DNA of 49,870 nt from Flavobacterium aurantiibacter (lineage in GTDB: Bacteria; Bacteroidota; Bacteroidia; Flavobacteriales; Flavobacteriaceae), in assembly GCF_002251775.1 (NCBI RefSeq), contig NZ_NOXX01000196.1, positions 1-49,870 on the forward strand. The letters run 5' to 3'. Shown piece after piece: positions 36,743 to 44,945 of the stretch. A model generated the notes under the pieces. It was not told the DNA's origin. It saw nothing but the letters and a program-made list of their open reading frames with translations, and ran no database searches. The position numbers and the translations under genes are program-made. Within the stretch, counting starts at the first letter, position 1, and each line of letters starts with the position of its first letter.

Positions 36743-36776
36743 AACCGTCTCTTCATTAAGGAATGAGGCGGTTTTT
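36743..36776 (+). terminator. Rho-independent terminator after sodA
   Basis: A nine-pair stem AACCGTCTC with GAGGCGGTT and a T6 tract. The T-tract is followed by ATTTGGGCAG, the left edge of GC-rich copy 2. Confidence 0.82.
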
Positions 36777-36781
36777 TATTT

Positions 36782-36898
36782 GGGCAGTTGCCGGCTACGT
36801 CCTTACGAAACAATTGCGGAGCGCCGGCACCGCGCCATTCGCTATATCCCCGTCTGACGTCGGGGGATGCCGCTGCTGTCGCTACTGCGGAAAATCGT
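36782..36898 (+). repeat. GC-rich intergenic element, copy 2
   Basis: Starts as GGGCAGTTGCC at the T-tract of the sodA terminator and ends CTACTGCGGAAAATCGTT. A stem TGCCGGC/GCCGGCA (36789-36795 with 36823-36829) lies near its left end; another possible hairpin ATCCCCG/CGGGGGAT follows. The sequence resembles the GC-rich repeats common between genes in flavobacterial genomes. No coding function is proposed. Confidence 0.75.
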
Positions 36899-36915
36899 TC
36901 CAAAAAAACGAGCAT

Positions 36916-36941
36916 AAAAAAACCCAGATTGCTCTGGGTTT
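36916..36941 (-). terminator. Rho-independent terminator after the Skp-like gene
   Basis: Stem of eight pairs (AAACCCAG with CTGGGTTT) and a 6-nt loop. On the minus strand it ends in a T-tract, 24 bp past the gene. Confidence 0.85.
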
Positions 36942-36965
36942 ATATTCTTTAGCTACGTGAAAAGT

Positions 36966-37523
36966 TTATTTTTTCTCCGCTGTTTCTTTCGCTGGCGTAG
37001 CTTTGTACTTCTCGTTTAGCAACTTAACAATTTCTTTGGTGATGTCTTCTTTCTCATCGCCGTACAAAATCGTAGCCGTTTCACCCGTTCCAAAAATGTA
37101 TTTGTAACCGTTTTTCTTTCCATAGTCTTTGATAAACGATTTAACGTTTTTCACCAACGAGTCCATCTCTGTACCCATTTGTTGCTGTAACTGCTGTGCA
37201 ACTGCTTGTGCAGAATACTGCAATTCTTGTTGGCGACGTTGTAGCTCCGCTCCTTTTTGTTGCGCCCAAGCTTCGCCATTTGCACGTGCACTTCTCTCGA
37301 AGTTCTCGGCATCAGCTTTAAAATTTTGTTCGGCTACTTCAAACTTTCGACCGGCTTCCTCCGATTTACTTTTGTACTTCGCTTCGATATCTTTTGCTTC
37401 TTCATACTCTTCCATCAATTTTGCGGTATCGATGTACGCATATTTAGCCTCTTTTACTTCTGCGGTTTTCGAACACGCAAGTGCTAAGAGTCCGAACGCA
37501 AGAATTACAACTACTTTTTTCAT
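36966..37523 (-). CDS. OmpH/Skp-like chaperone lipoprotein
   Basis: The protein has a lipobox LALAC with Cys17, then a long coiled-coil (residues about 40-130) with the Skp/OmpH pattern YAYIDTAKLMEEY and a C-terminal part typical of the family. Skp-like proteins escort outer-membrane proteins across the periplasm; the lipid anchor suggests membrane tethering. Length is 185 residues. A TACATTTG box is upstream and a terminator downstream, so it is probably a single-gene unit. Confidence 0.85.
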   Translation of the reverse strand: MKKVVVILAFGLLALACSKTAEVKEAKYAYIDTAKLMEEYEEAKDIEAKYKSKSEEAGRKFEVAEQNFKADAENFERSARANGEAWAQQKGAELQRRQQELQYSAQAVAQQLQQQMGTEMDSLVKNVKSFIKDYGKKNGYKYIFGTGETATILYGDEKEDITKEIVKLLNEKYKATPAKETAEKK

Positions 37524-37543
37524 TATTCAATTTTAAAATCGCA

Positions 37544-37551
37544 CAAATGTA
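37544..37551 (-). promoter_or_regulatory. Candidate -7 box TACATTTG of the Skp-like gene
   Basis: A match to TAnnTTTG about 20 bp before the ATG. The nearest TTG lies only 14 bp upstream of the box, shorter than usual. Confidence 0.38.
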
Positions 37552-37737
37552 GAAATTTTGAAATGCAACGAGATGTTTTTATTAGTATAAGATAAATTTA
37601 TAAAAAACAAGGGTGTTATTAGAATCGTCTATTAAAAACGACTTAAATAAATGCGTTTTAAGGCGCTTTCGACATTTCCTAAGGTAAATTATCGTTTAAA
37701 TCCGCAATCGTTGAATAGCGGTTAAATAAACGGCTTT

Positions 37738-38571
37738 TTACGATTTTTGCGCGATGTAAATGAGGCTCGAGTATTCTTTATTACCTAAAGCTTTCCAGTT
37801 TGAGCGTAAGCCAATCCAAAATGCTTTAAAGATAGAGCTGCGTCCGTTTTTATATTTTTCGGAAAGCAGTGCAATATAAAAAGCGTCAAAAATCATGGGT
37901 TTAATCGCGCGCATTTCAAAACCGCTTTCTCTCAATATTTGTTGCATCCCCACTTGATTGAAATGCCAAAGGTGTCTTGGAACATCGTAAGCGGCCCAAA
38001 AAGCGCCGTAATATTTTGCGTCGAACGATTTATAATTCGGAACGGCAATAACCAGCAAGCCGTCTTTATTCAACAGCTCGTAGCAGGTTCGCAGGTGTTC
38101 TTTTGGATCGGGTATGTGTTCGAGTACATGCCACATGGTAATTGCATCGAATTGCTCTCCGGAAACTTGCTCAATTTTCTCGAACAACTTTACACCTTTG
38201 TCGGCCGCATGCTTTCGTGCAATTTCGCTTGGCTCTACGCCTTTTGCCTGCACATTTACTGTTTGCAGTAGTTTTACAAATGCTGCTGTACCTGCACCAA
38301 CATCTAAAACCGTTTTTAAATTTCGTTTGTACTGAAACAACAAACGTACTTTTTTAGATAGCATGTACTGTTTGACCGACTGATAAATCTTGTTGACGAA
38401 GCCGCTATTATTATCGGTGTGCGAAATATAATCGTCGGATTCGTAGTATTTGTCGATATCGGCAGGTTTAGGAAAGGTTTCCAGAGCTTGTAGCGATTCG
38501 TTAAAACGCAGCTCAAAAACTTCTTTTGAAACGCTGAAATCGGTAACGCGTAAATTTTCGGTAGCGCTCAT
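37738..38571 (-). CDS. Class I SAM-dependent methyltransferase
   Basis: The SAM-binding motif VLDVGAGTAAFVKLL lies near residue 90, with VEPSE after it. The post-motif AITMWHVLEHIPDPKEHLR and LLVIAVPNYKSFD are typical of the class I Methyltransf_23/11 type. The substrate is unknown. It is the last gene of the DUF4175-ybeY-mnmG run and overlaps the preceding lipoprotein gene by 4 bp, so it is co-translated with it. The neighbourhood points to no specific substrate. Confidence 0.88.
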   Translation of the reverse strand: MSATENLRVTDFSVSKEVFELRFNESLQALETFPKPADIDKYYESDDYISHTDNNSGFVNKIYQSVKQYMLSKKVRLLFQYKRNLKTVLDVGAGTAAFVKLLQTVNVQAKGVEPSEIARKHAADKGVKLFEKIEQVSGEQFDAITMWHVLEHIPDPKEHLRTCYELLNKDGLLVIAVPNYKSFDAKYYGAFWAAYDVPRHLWHFNQVGMQQILRESGFEMRAIKPMIFDAFYIALLSEKYKNGRSSIFKAFWIGLRSNWKALGNKEYSSLIYIAQKS

Positions 38572-39053
38572 AATCGGAGGTATTGTTTTTTGAAATCATT
38601 TAAGAAAGCAATCATTTCCTGATAAATTATATGCGATTCATCGAGCGCATCGTTTCCGGCAGCATCTACAGCACTAATGGCTACGAAATGGTTGGCTGCC
38701 ATTTGATCGGCGGTAATATCGTCGACCAAACCGGTGTATTTAAAATTGTATTTTTCAAAATAGCGATCAAAATCGTTTTTGCTGTAAAAGAGCAGCCGAA
38801 TAGGTTGGCCATTTACGCTCACATCTACATCAAAGTCTTCGCCTGTAACGCCAAAGCGAGCGCGCATGTAGTTTCGGAAATGCAGTTCGTTGTTTCGGTT
38901 CTCAAATATGAATGCATTTAAAGCTTTGTTGGAAACGGTCTTTCCTTCTACGGCAATAAAATAATCGTCTACTAATGTCGATTTACCGGCTCCGCATCCG
39001 TTAACTAGAAAAAGTAAAAATGCGCTAAGGCCTACAAACAGTGCTTTTCTCAT
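38568..39053 (-). CDS. Small lipoprotein of unknown function
   Basis: Signal peptide with lipobox LVNGC (Cys20). The 161-residue product has no motif I recognise. It contains a VEGKTVSNKALNAFIFENRN segment and a VFTGED-like VTGEDFDV stretch, and appears soluble and mixed alpha/beta. It is between mnmG and the methyltransferase. A parS-like sequence lies in the 17-bp gap on its 5' side. Its role is unknown. Confidence 0.65.
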   Translation of the reverse strand: MRKALFVGLSAFLLFLVNGCGAGKSTLVDDYFIAVEGKTVSNKALNAFIFENRNNELHFRNYMRARFGVTGEDFDVDVSVNGQPIRLLFYSKNDFDRYFEKYNFKYTGLVDDITADQMAANHFVAISAVDAAGNDALDESHIIYQEMIAFLNDFKKQYLRL

Positions 39054-39056
39054 TGG

Positions 39057-39072
39057 TGTTCCACGTGAAACT
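39057..39072. promoter_or_regulatory. parS-like site, third copy
   Basis: TGTTCCACGTGAAACT differs from the two perfect copies at two positions and fits the general bacterial parS form TGTTnCACGTGAAACA at 15 of 16. It overlaps the mnmG stop codon. Confidence 0.6.
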
Positions 39073-40942
39073 ATCTTCCCATGTGCACAAGCAAAACCGA
39101 AATATCGCTGGGCGATACGCCGCTAATTCTCGATGCTTGGCTTAAAGTGATTGGTTTGATAGCCGTTAATTTCTGCCGTGCTTCAATCGACATAGATTTG
39201 AGTTGCATATAATCAAAGCTTTCGGGGATCTTAATATCTTCCAGACGCTGAAGCTTGTCGGCTTGATTGCGCTCCTTTTCTATATACCCCGAATACTTCA
39301 CAATAATTTCGGCTTGTTCTAGTATCTCATCATCCAAATCTTTGTCTGCTAAAAACGCCTGTACTTTCTCGAGTTCGCGCATAGCAGCTAAGTCTATTTG
39401 TGGACGAGAGAAAACTTTAAACATTTTATCGCTTTGAACAATCTCTGCGGATTCGCGTGCAACCAATATCGGATTAACCTCTGCTGGCGTAACACTCGTT
39501 TCTTTGAAAAAAGTCACTACATCTTGGGCTTTCGCATACTTCTCTTCCATTCTGCGTAAGCGCGATTCACTAGCTAAACCGATATCAAATGCTTTTCGCG
39601 TTAAGCGTTCATCGGCATTGTCCTGACGTAGTAAAGTTCGATACTCTGCACGCGAGGTAAACATACGATACGGCTCTTCTGTTCCTTTGGTAATCAAATC
39701 GTCGATAAGTACGCCAATATAGGCTTCGTCACGTTTCAAAATCAACGGCTCTTGCTCGCGTAACTTTAAAACAGCATTAATCCCTGCCATGAGTCCTTGT
39801 GCCGCCGCTTCTTCATATCCCGTAGTTCCGTTAATTTGTCCCGCGAAATACAAATGATCAACCAACTTTGTTTCGAGCGTATGCTTAAGCTGCGTTGGCG
39901 GAAAATAGTCGTATTCTATGGCATAACCCGGTCGGAGAAATTTCACCTTCTCGAAACCAACAACCGAACTTAGCGCCTTGAATTGCACGTCTTCAGGTAA
40001 CGAAGTCGAGAATCCGTTTACGTACATTTCCCGTGTTTTCCATCCTTCAGGTTCAATAAACAATTGATGGCGCTCTTTGTCTGCGAAACGATTTATCTTA
40101 TCTTCAATCGATGGACAATAACGCGGGCCGATACTTTTTATACGTCCGTTAAACATGGGCGAACGATCGAAACCGCTGCGCAACAAATCGTGAACCAGCG
40201 GCGAAGTATATGCCATGTAGCAACTCTTTTGCTCCTGTAAAGGCTGCGATAAATTGCTGTAACTAAACTTTTGCGGATACGCATCTCCCGGTTCTTCTTG
40301 CAGCTTACTGAAGTCGATTGAACGTGCATCCACTCGCGGCGGCGTCCCTGTTTTCATGCGCCCGCTTTCAAAACCACGGTCTTTTAAAATCTCCGTAATT
40401 CCAAAAGCAGCCGACTCACCCGCTCTACCTCCGCCAAATTGTTTCTCGCCAATGTGTATCAATCCGTTTAAAAACGTCCCATTGGTTAGCACAACAGCAC
40501 GGCCTTTGATTTCGATTCCCAAGCTTGTTTTCACACCAGCAATAGCGTTGCCATCAAACAACAAACCTGAAATCATTTCTTGATAGAAATCTAGATTGGG
40601 CGTGTTTTCCAGCATGTCCCGCCACTCTTCCGCGAAACGCATCCGGTCGCTCTGCACTCTCGGCGACCACATAGCGGGTCCTTTCGACTTATTGAGCATC
40701 TTAAATTGAATAGCCGTTCGATCTGAAACGATTCCAGAATATCCGCCCATCGCATCAATCTCGCGAACAATTTGTCCTTTCGCAATACCGCCCATCGCTG
40801 GATTGCACGACATCTGCGCAATAGTTTGCAGATTCATCGTCACCAACAAAGTCTTCGCTCCCATATTTGCAGCAGCGGCAGCGGCCTCACAACCTGCGTG
40901 CCCAGCGCCAACCACAATCACATCGTATAAATCTTTAAACAT
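39071..40942 (-). CDS. mnmG: tRNA uridine-5-carboxymethylaminomethyl modification enzyme MnmG
   Basis: With MnmE it adds carboxymethylaminomethyl to wobble U34 of tRNAs. The FAD motif DVIVVGAGHAGCEAAAAAA begins at residue 8 or so, followed by MSCNPAMGGIAKG and the block GGGRAGESAAFGI. The C-terminal segment is GYIEKERNQADKL onward. The 623-residue length is normal. The gene is preceded, 8 bp upstream, by a perfect parS palindrome; gidA/mnmG is commonly near the chromosome origin. Confidence 0.98.
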   Translation of the reverse strand: MFKDLYDVIVVGAGHAGCEAAAAAANMGAKTLLVTMNLQTIAQMSCNPAMGGIAKGQIVREIDAMGGYSGIVSDRTAIQFKMLNKSKGPAMWSPRVQSDRMRFAEEWRDMLENTPNLDFYQEMISGLLFDGNAIAGVKTSLGIEIKGRAVVLTNGTFLNGLIHIGEKQFGGGRAGESAAFGITEILKDRGFESGRMKTGTPPRVDARSIDFSKLQEEPGDAYPQKFSYSNLSQPLQEQKSCYMAYTSPLVHDLLRSGFDRSPMFNGRIKSIGPRYCPSIEDKINRFADKERHQLFIEPEGWKTREMYVNGFSTSLPEDVQFKALSSVVGFEKVKFLRPGYAIEYDYFPPTQLKHTLETKLVDHLYFAGQINGTTGYEEAAAQGLMAGINAVLKLREQEPLILKRDEAYIGVLIDDLITKGTEEPYRMFTSRAEYRTLLRQDNADERLTRKAFDIGLASESRLRRMEEKYAKAQDVVTFFKETSVTPAEVNPILVARESAEIVQSDKMFKVFSRPQIDLAAMRELEKVQAFLADKDLDDEILEQAEIIVKYSGYIEKERNQADKLQRLEDIKIPESFDYMQLKSMSIEARQKLTAIKPITLSQASRISGVSPSDISVLLVHMGR

Positions 40943-40949
40943 AATTTAG

Positions 40950-40965
40950 TGTTCCACGTGGAACA
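40950..40965. promoter_or_regulatory. parS site, copy 1
   Basis: TGTTCCACGTGGAACA is a perfect 16-bp palindrome of the ParB-binding type. It lies eight bases upstream of the mnmG start, 26 bp from the next copy. Confidence 0.85.
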
Positions 40966-40971
40966 ATTAAG

Positions 40972-41391
40972 TTAGTGTTCCACGTGGAACATTTTTAATG
41001 CTTCGTCTTCCAGTGCTCTCATCTGAGCTTCATCCTCTTCCGTCTTATCTTTGAATCCACATAAGTGCAATACGCCGTGGATAATTACTCGACGTAGTTC
41101 TTCGATAAATTCTACTCCGAAATCTACTGCGTTTTCTGCTACGCGCTCGGTCGATATAAACACGTCTCCGCCGATCTCATTACCTACCGTGTAGTCAAAA
41201 GTGATAATATCTGTTAGCGTATCGTGGTTCAAAAAACGCTGATTCATATCTAACAAATACTCGTCGGTGCAAAACACATAACTGATTTCACTAATCGACT
41301 TCCCGTGCTTATGCGCTACACGTAGAATCCAATCGGTAACTAATTTCTCGTCTGTTAACTCAAAGTCTGTTTCACTGTGAAACTCAATCAT
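40972..41391 (-). CDS. ybeY: Endoribonuclease YbeY (16S rRNA maturation)
   Basis: Single-strand endoribonuclease for 16S rRNA 3' maturation and quality control. The metal motif HGVLHLCGFKDKTEED has His105 and His109; the third position of the usual HxxxHxxGxDH is Asp115, as often in Bacteroidota. The 139 residues are normal. The last six, MFHVEH, are encoded by a parS site (40976-40991), so protein and DNA site share sequence. It overlaps the DUF4175 gene by 8 bp and precedes mnmG by 29 bp. Confidence 0.95.
   Translation of the reverse strand: MIEFHSETDFELTDEKLVTDWILRVAHKHGKSISEISYVFCTDEYLLDMNQRFLNHDTLTDIITFDYTVGNEIGGDVFISTERVAENAVDFGVEFIEELRRVIIHGVLHLCGFKDKTEEDEAQMRALEDEALKMFHVEH
40976..40991. 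promoter_or_regulatory. parS site, copy 2, inside ybeY
   Basis: Identical to the copy at 40950-40965. It encodes ATG-TTC-CAC-GTG-GAA-CA of the YbeY C-terminus on the minus strand. Confidence 0.85.
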
Positions 41392-44300
41392 TGCTAAAAT
41401 AGTTTTGAACCTTCTTTCCGTAAATGGCGCGCAAAGGTAAGGCTTGTCTGTTTAATATTTCAATGCTGTTTAAATAGTCGCGTAAGGCTGGACTTATCTC
41501 AGGCGCGTTATTTGAAAACGACTTCTGATTGGTTTGCGATTGTCGTTTATTGTCTTCGCCTTGTTCGCGAATTGCTTTCTCTAGCTTCAATAATTCTTGT
41601 TTAATCGCTTGCACTCGCTGTTGCAAATTATTCTTGAAACCTTGATTCAATAATTGCTTTTCTAACTCTTTCATTTGGTTCAAGGCGTTTTGTCCAGCAC
41701 CTGTCATCCCATTTCGCTCCAATTCCTTCGATAAAGCATCCCTCAATTGCTGCTGCTGTTTGTAAATCTCCATGATGGCTTTCGCATCTCCTTCTCCGTC
41801 TTCTCCCGATTCACCTTCGCCTTTACCAGAGCCCGACTTACCACCTTCTTTGCCGTTCGGCTGACTTCCGCCTTGCTGCTGCCCATTCGGTTGGTTTCCT
41901 TGATTTTTATTTCCCTGTTGTTGCCCCATCTTCTCACCCAATCCTTGTTGCTTCTGAATAATGTCGGGCAACTGACCGTCTTTGCCCGAACCTTGACCCG
42001 GACTAGGCGTACCCTTGCCACCACTGCCCGAACCGCTCATACTCATTTGCATGCTATTCAATGTTTCCGAAAGCATGTCGGCTAATTTATTACTGCCAGA
42101 AACTACGTACTGCTGATGAAACGTTCCGCGGCTTACATTACCTTCTACCAATTGCTCCAAAGACTTTTCAATGTTGTAGGTAATTTCTCCGATCTCCTTA
42201 TTAACATCTTCCGCAATTCTAGGGTTGCGTAAACTAAGTGCAAACAAGCTATCATCAACATGCTGGAATTGCTGCTTTAAATCTTGTTGCTTCTTAAGTT
42301 GCGTATTGTATGAGGGCGAAGAACGCTGCAAGCTTTGAAACTTCTTCATAAGAGATTCCTCAGAAAACGAAAAAGACAACAGATTGTCCAAAATCTGACG
42401 CAGCGTTTTTGCATCTTCTTCGTTAGATTCCGATTCGCCAGACATCATCGACTCCGCCATCGTTTGCGACATTTCCTTCATCTTCTTAGCCGCAGCTTTC
42501 TGCTTAGGCTTTGCGCCCGACTGATTCTCTTGCTTAAGCGACTCACCGGCTTTATTCATGTCTTCCTTAACCGACTCTTCCTTCTTTTGATCGCTTGGAA
42601 TTTCCAACGGAGCTTTTAATTCTTCATTATCTTTCTTCAATTGCTCCAACTGCTTTTCTACATCTTCGAATTCTTTCTTTAAATCCTCTTGCTTTTTATC
42701 TTCATTCGGAACTTGCTCCTCGGCGAGCTGCTCCTGCTTTTGAGCTAATTCATCCAACTTCTTGGCGATTTGTTCAGCCTTTTTCTTAACATAAAAACGC
42801 TTAGTCATTTCAACCAGTTGCTTCAGGTTTCTGGTTTGCGATTTCGTCATCTTTTCAAGCTTATCCATCTTCTCCAACAAATCTTCCTGCTTCAACTTAT
42901 CGCCAAGCTCTTTTAATTCATCAAGAAGCTTCTGCGTTTCTTCAGACACTTTCTCACTTTTCTCAAGACGCTTTTCCAAATCCTTTTTCTCCTCATCGTT
43001 CTTACCCAACTCCGACTTCTGTAGATTCTCTTTTAACTTCTCGGCAAACTTCTGCATCTTCTCTTCCGTTTGCTTTTGCTTCTCGATAAAGTCTTCTAAC
43101 TTCTGTCTGTCTTTAAAGGATAAATTATCTTTTTCTCTGGATAATTTCTGAAGCTTATCCAACTCACTCAACTGCTTGCTTTGTTGATTAGTGCTTTTCT
43201 CTAAATTGCTAATTGCCGATTTCTGATCTTGCAAAAACTGATCATTTCGTTCGTCAGTTGTCATAATTCGTTGCGAAAAAACTTCAGATCTCGCCGACTT
43301 TGCACCGTTTACACCGTCGTTATCAAAAATCTCAAAATAATATTCGTAGCTAACGCCTTCTACAACCGGTAAAGTAGATGGAAATGTAAACACAAAACGA
43401 TCGTATAATCCAGACTTAGCACTAAAATTAAAACGCCGTTCCTCTTGAGGCTTTCCCGCTGGATAATAAACGATCTGAAACTTTCCTAAACCGTGATCAT
43501 CTGCAAGCTCTCCTACTACAACTTCTTTCGCAACACCTAACGAATCGGGTGCATGCTTGGCATTGATTGTAGGATATTGATCTTTAACCACTGAAATCTG
43601 ATATTTCAAACGCTCGTAATCAGAAACTCGCTGATTGGCTGTAGTGATCTCGTAAGATAAAGCATCACGCAGCTTACGGCTATAACTAAACGTTTGATCA
43701 TTATTGGAAAATGCTTGCTTTCCATCTGGAACGTTGAAATAAACTGCCGTTGTCGCTTTTGTATTTAAAATCCACGAAACCAAAGTTCCTTCTGGAACCA
43801 CGGCATTGCCAGTCCCCGAAACTAATTCGGCACGCTTTTGCAAATAGGCAGGATACTGCAAACGCATTTTGAAATCGACTATACTTGGCACTTGCGCAAC
43901 TTGTAATATATACTCTTTCGATTGAAAACCGTTTGCTTCCAAAACAAAGGTAACTGCTTCTTGTAGGGAAGTGAATTCATACGTAAAAACACCCGGCTCT
44001 TCACTATCCATTAAAAAAGTGCGTTCACCAATCAATACCGAAACTTGTTCCGGAACTACCTTACCTACTGTTTCTGCACGCAGCGTAAAACTCTGACCTT
44101 CTACTCCCAAAAGTGCACTTGTTATGACGAACTTAAAAGGAGCTGGCTTAGCAAAATACTCCGAATAGCGAACCACGCGATTTAAACTTCCGGAAAGCAC
44201 AGATGAATTACCTGATATAAAAAAATAAGCAACAATAAGAATCGGCAGTATAGCCAGCGGTAAATATCTTTTTGTTTTCGAAAAATCGATGGCATTAGTG

Positions 44301-44716
44301 AACGGAACCGGCGCCAAAGTAGCTGCTTTTTGATCGATCGATGCCAAAAGTAATTCCGACTTCTGAGGCTCGGCTGTTAATTGAAGGAAATTCAGCAGGC
44401 GGTCGTCGACATTTGAAAAGTGTTTTCCAATAATCGCAGATGCTTGCTTGTAGTTAATTCCCTTTCGGATTTTAAACAACTTTGCTAAGGACCAGGCTAA
44501 GTATCTTGCAAAAAGAAAAACTTCTACTGCAACAAACATCCAAAAAATTACGGTTCTAGAGGCTGAATCCAGCCAAAGAAAATATTCGATCAAAGAGGTA
44601 AATAGTAAATACAACAAGCCTAAGCCCACAAAGAAAATGGCTCCACGTAATACCTCGTTGAAGTAATACTTACGGATAAAATCCTCTAATTTATCAAAGA
44701 TGATTTTCTGCTGCAT
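41384..44716 (-). CDS. DUF4175 family large coiled-coil membrane protein
   Basis: The 1110-residue protein has two or three transmembrane segments near the N-terminus (about 20-45, 52-75 and 150-170), a beta-rich extracytoplasmic-type region to about 480, and a long Lys/Glu/Gln-rich coiled-coil part to about 770. A Gly/Gln/Ser low-complexity stretch at about 900-1000 precedes a conserved C-terminus. This fits the DUF4175 family seen in Bacteroidota. Function is unknown. It starts the ybeY-mnmG block; a TACTTTTA box lies about 22 bp upstream. Confidence 0.82.
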   Translation of the reverse strand: MQQKIIFDKLEDFIRKYYFNEVLRGAIFFVGLGLLYLLFTSLIEYFLWLDSASRTVIFWMFVAVEVFLFARYLAWSLAKLFKIRKGINYKQASAIIGKHFSNVDDRLLNFLQLTAEPQKSELLLASIDQKAATLAPVPFTNAIDFSKTKRYLPLAILPILIVAYFFISGNSSVLSGSLNRVVRYSEYFAKPAPFKFVITSALLGVEGQSFTLRAETVGKVVPEQVSVLIGERTFLMDSEEPGVFTYEFTSLQEAVTFVLEANGFQSKEYILQVAQVPSIVDFKMRLQYPAYLQKRAELVSGTGNAVVPEGTLVSWILNTKATTAVYFNVPDGKQAFSNNDQTFSYSRKLRDALSYEITTANQRVSDYERLKYQISVVKDQYPTINAKHAPDSLGVAKEVVVGELADDHGLGKFQIVYYPAGKPQEERRFNFSAKSGLYDRFVFTFPSTLPVVEGVSYEYYFEIFDNDGVNGAKSARSEVFSQRIMTTDERNDQFLQDQKSAISNLEKSTNQQSKQLSELDKLQKLSREKDNLSFKDRQKLEDFIEKQKQTEEKMQKFAEKLKENLQKSELGKNDEEKKDLEKRLEKSEKVSEETQKLLDELKELGDKLKQEDLLEKMDKLEKMTKSQTRNLKQLVEMTKRFYVKKKAEQIAKKLDELAQKQEQLAEEQVPNEDKKQEDLKKEFEDVEKQLEQLKKDNEELKAPLEIPSDQKKEESVKEDMNKAGESLKQENQSGAKPKQKAAAKKMKEMSQTMAESMMSGESESNEEDAKTLRQILDNLLSFSFSEESLMKKFQSLQRSSPSYNTQLKKQQDLKQQFQHVDDSLFALSLRNPRIAEDVNKEIGEITYNIEKSLEQLVEGNVSRGTFHQQYVVSGSNKLADMLSETLNSMQMSMSGSGSGGKGTPSPGQGSGKDGQLPDIIQKQQGLGEKMGQQQGNKNQGNQPNGQQQGGSQPNGKEGGKSGSGKGEGESGEDGEGDAKAIMEIYKQQQQLRDALSKELERNGMTGAGQNALNQMKELEKQLLNQGFKNNLQQRVQAIKQELLKLEKAIREQGEDNKRQSQTNQKSFSNNAPEISPALRDYLNSIEILNRQALPLRAIYGKKVQNYFSND

Positions 44717-44738
44717 CGATTACGTACTTTTTAACCGA

Positions 44739-44746
44739 TAAAAGTA
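44739..44746 (-). promoter_or_regulatory. Weak -7 box TACTTTTA of the DUF4175 gene
   Basis: Seven of eight bases match TAnnTTTG (last base A). It lies 22 bp before the ATG. Confidence 0.25.
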
Positions 44747-44919
44747 GCATTTTCGCTGATTCCGTATTGTTAATTCCACGCTAAGCTTCTTGTAACAATA
44801 ACATACTGATAAATAATAATTTAGCTAATAAATATCACGGTTTAAAAACAAAATCCGACTTTGAAAACGTTTCCCAATTTATAATTTCGCCGAAGCAAGC
44901 GCCATAAAAACGGGTTGAT

Positions 44920-44927
44920 TATCTTTG
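44920..44927 (+). promoter_or_regulatory. Candidate -7 box TATCTTTG of gltX
   Basis: Matches TAnnTTTG 18 bp before the ATG at 44946. No -33 TTG is found. A TTG start at 44925 is unlikely because it falls in this box. Confidence 0.45.
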
Positions 44928-44945
44928 CATCCTAAAAAAATCGCT

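Noticed and set aside
42335-42619. Arg/Leu-rich antisense frames in the DUF4175 gene
   Set aside because: They are complements of the Lys/Glu-rich coiled-coil codons.
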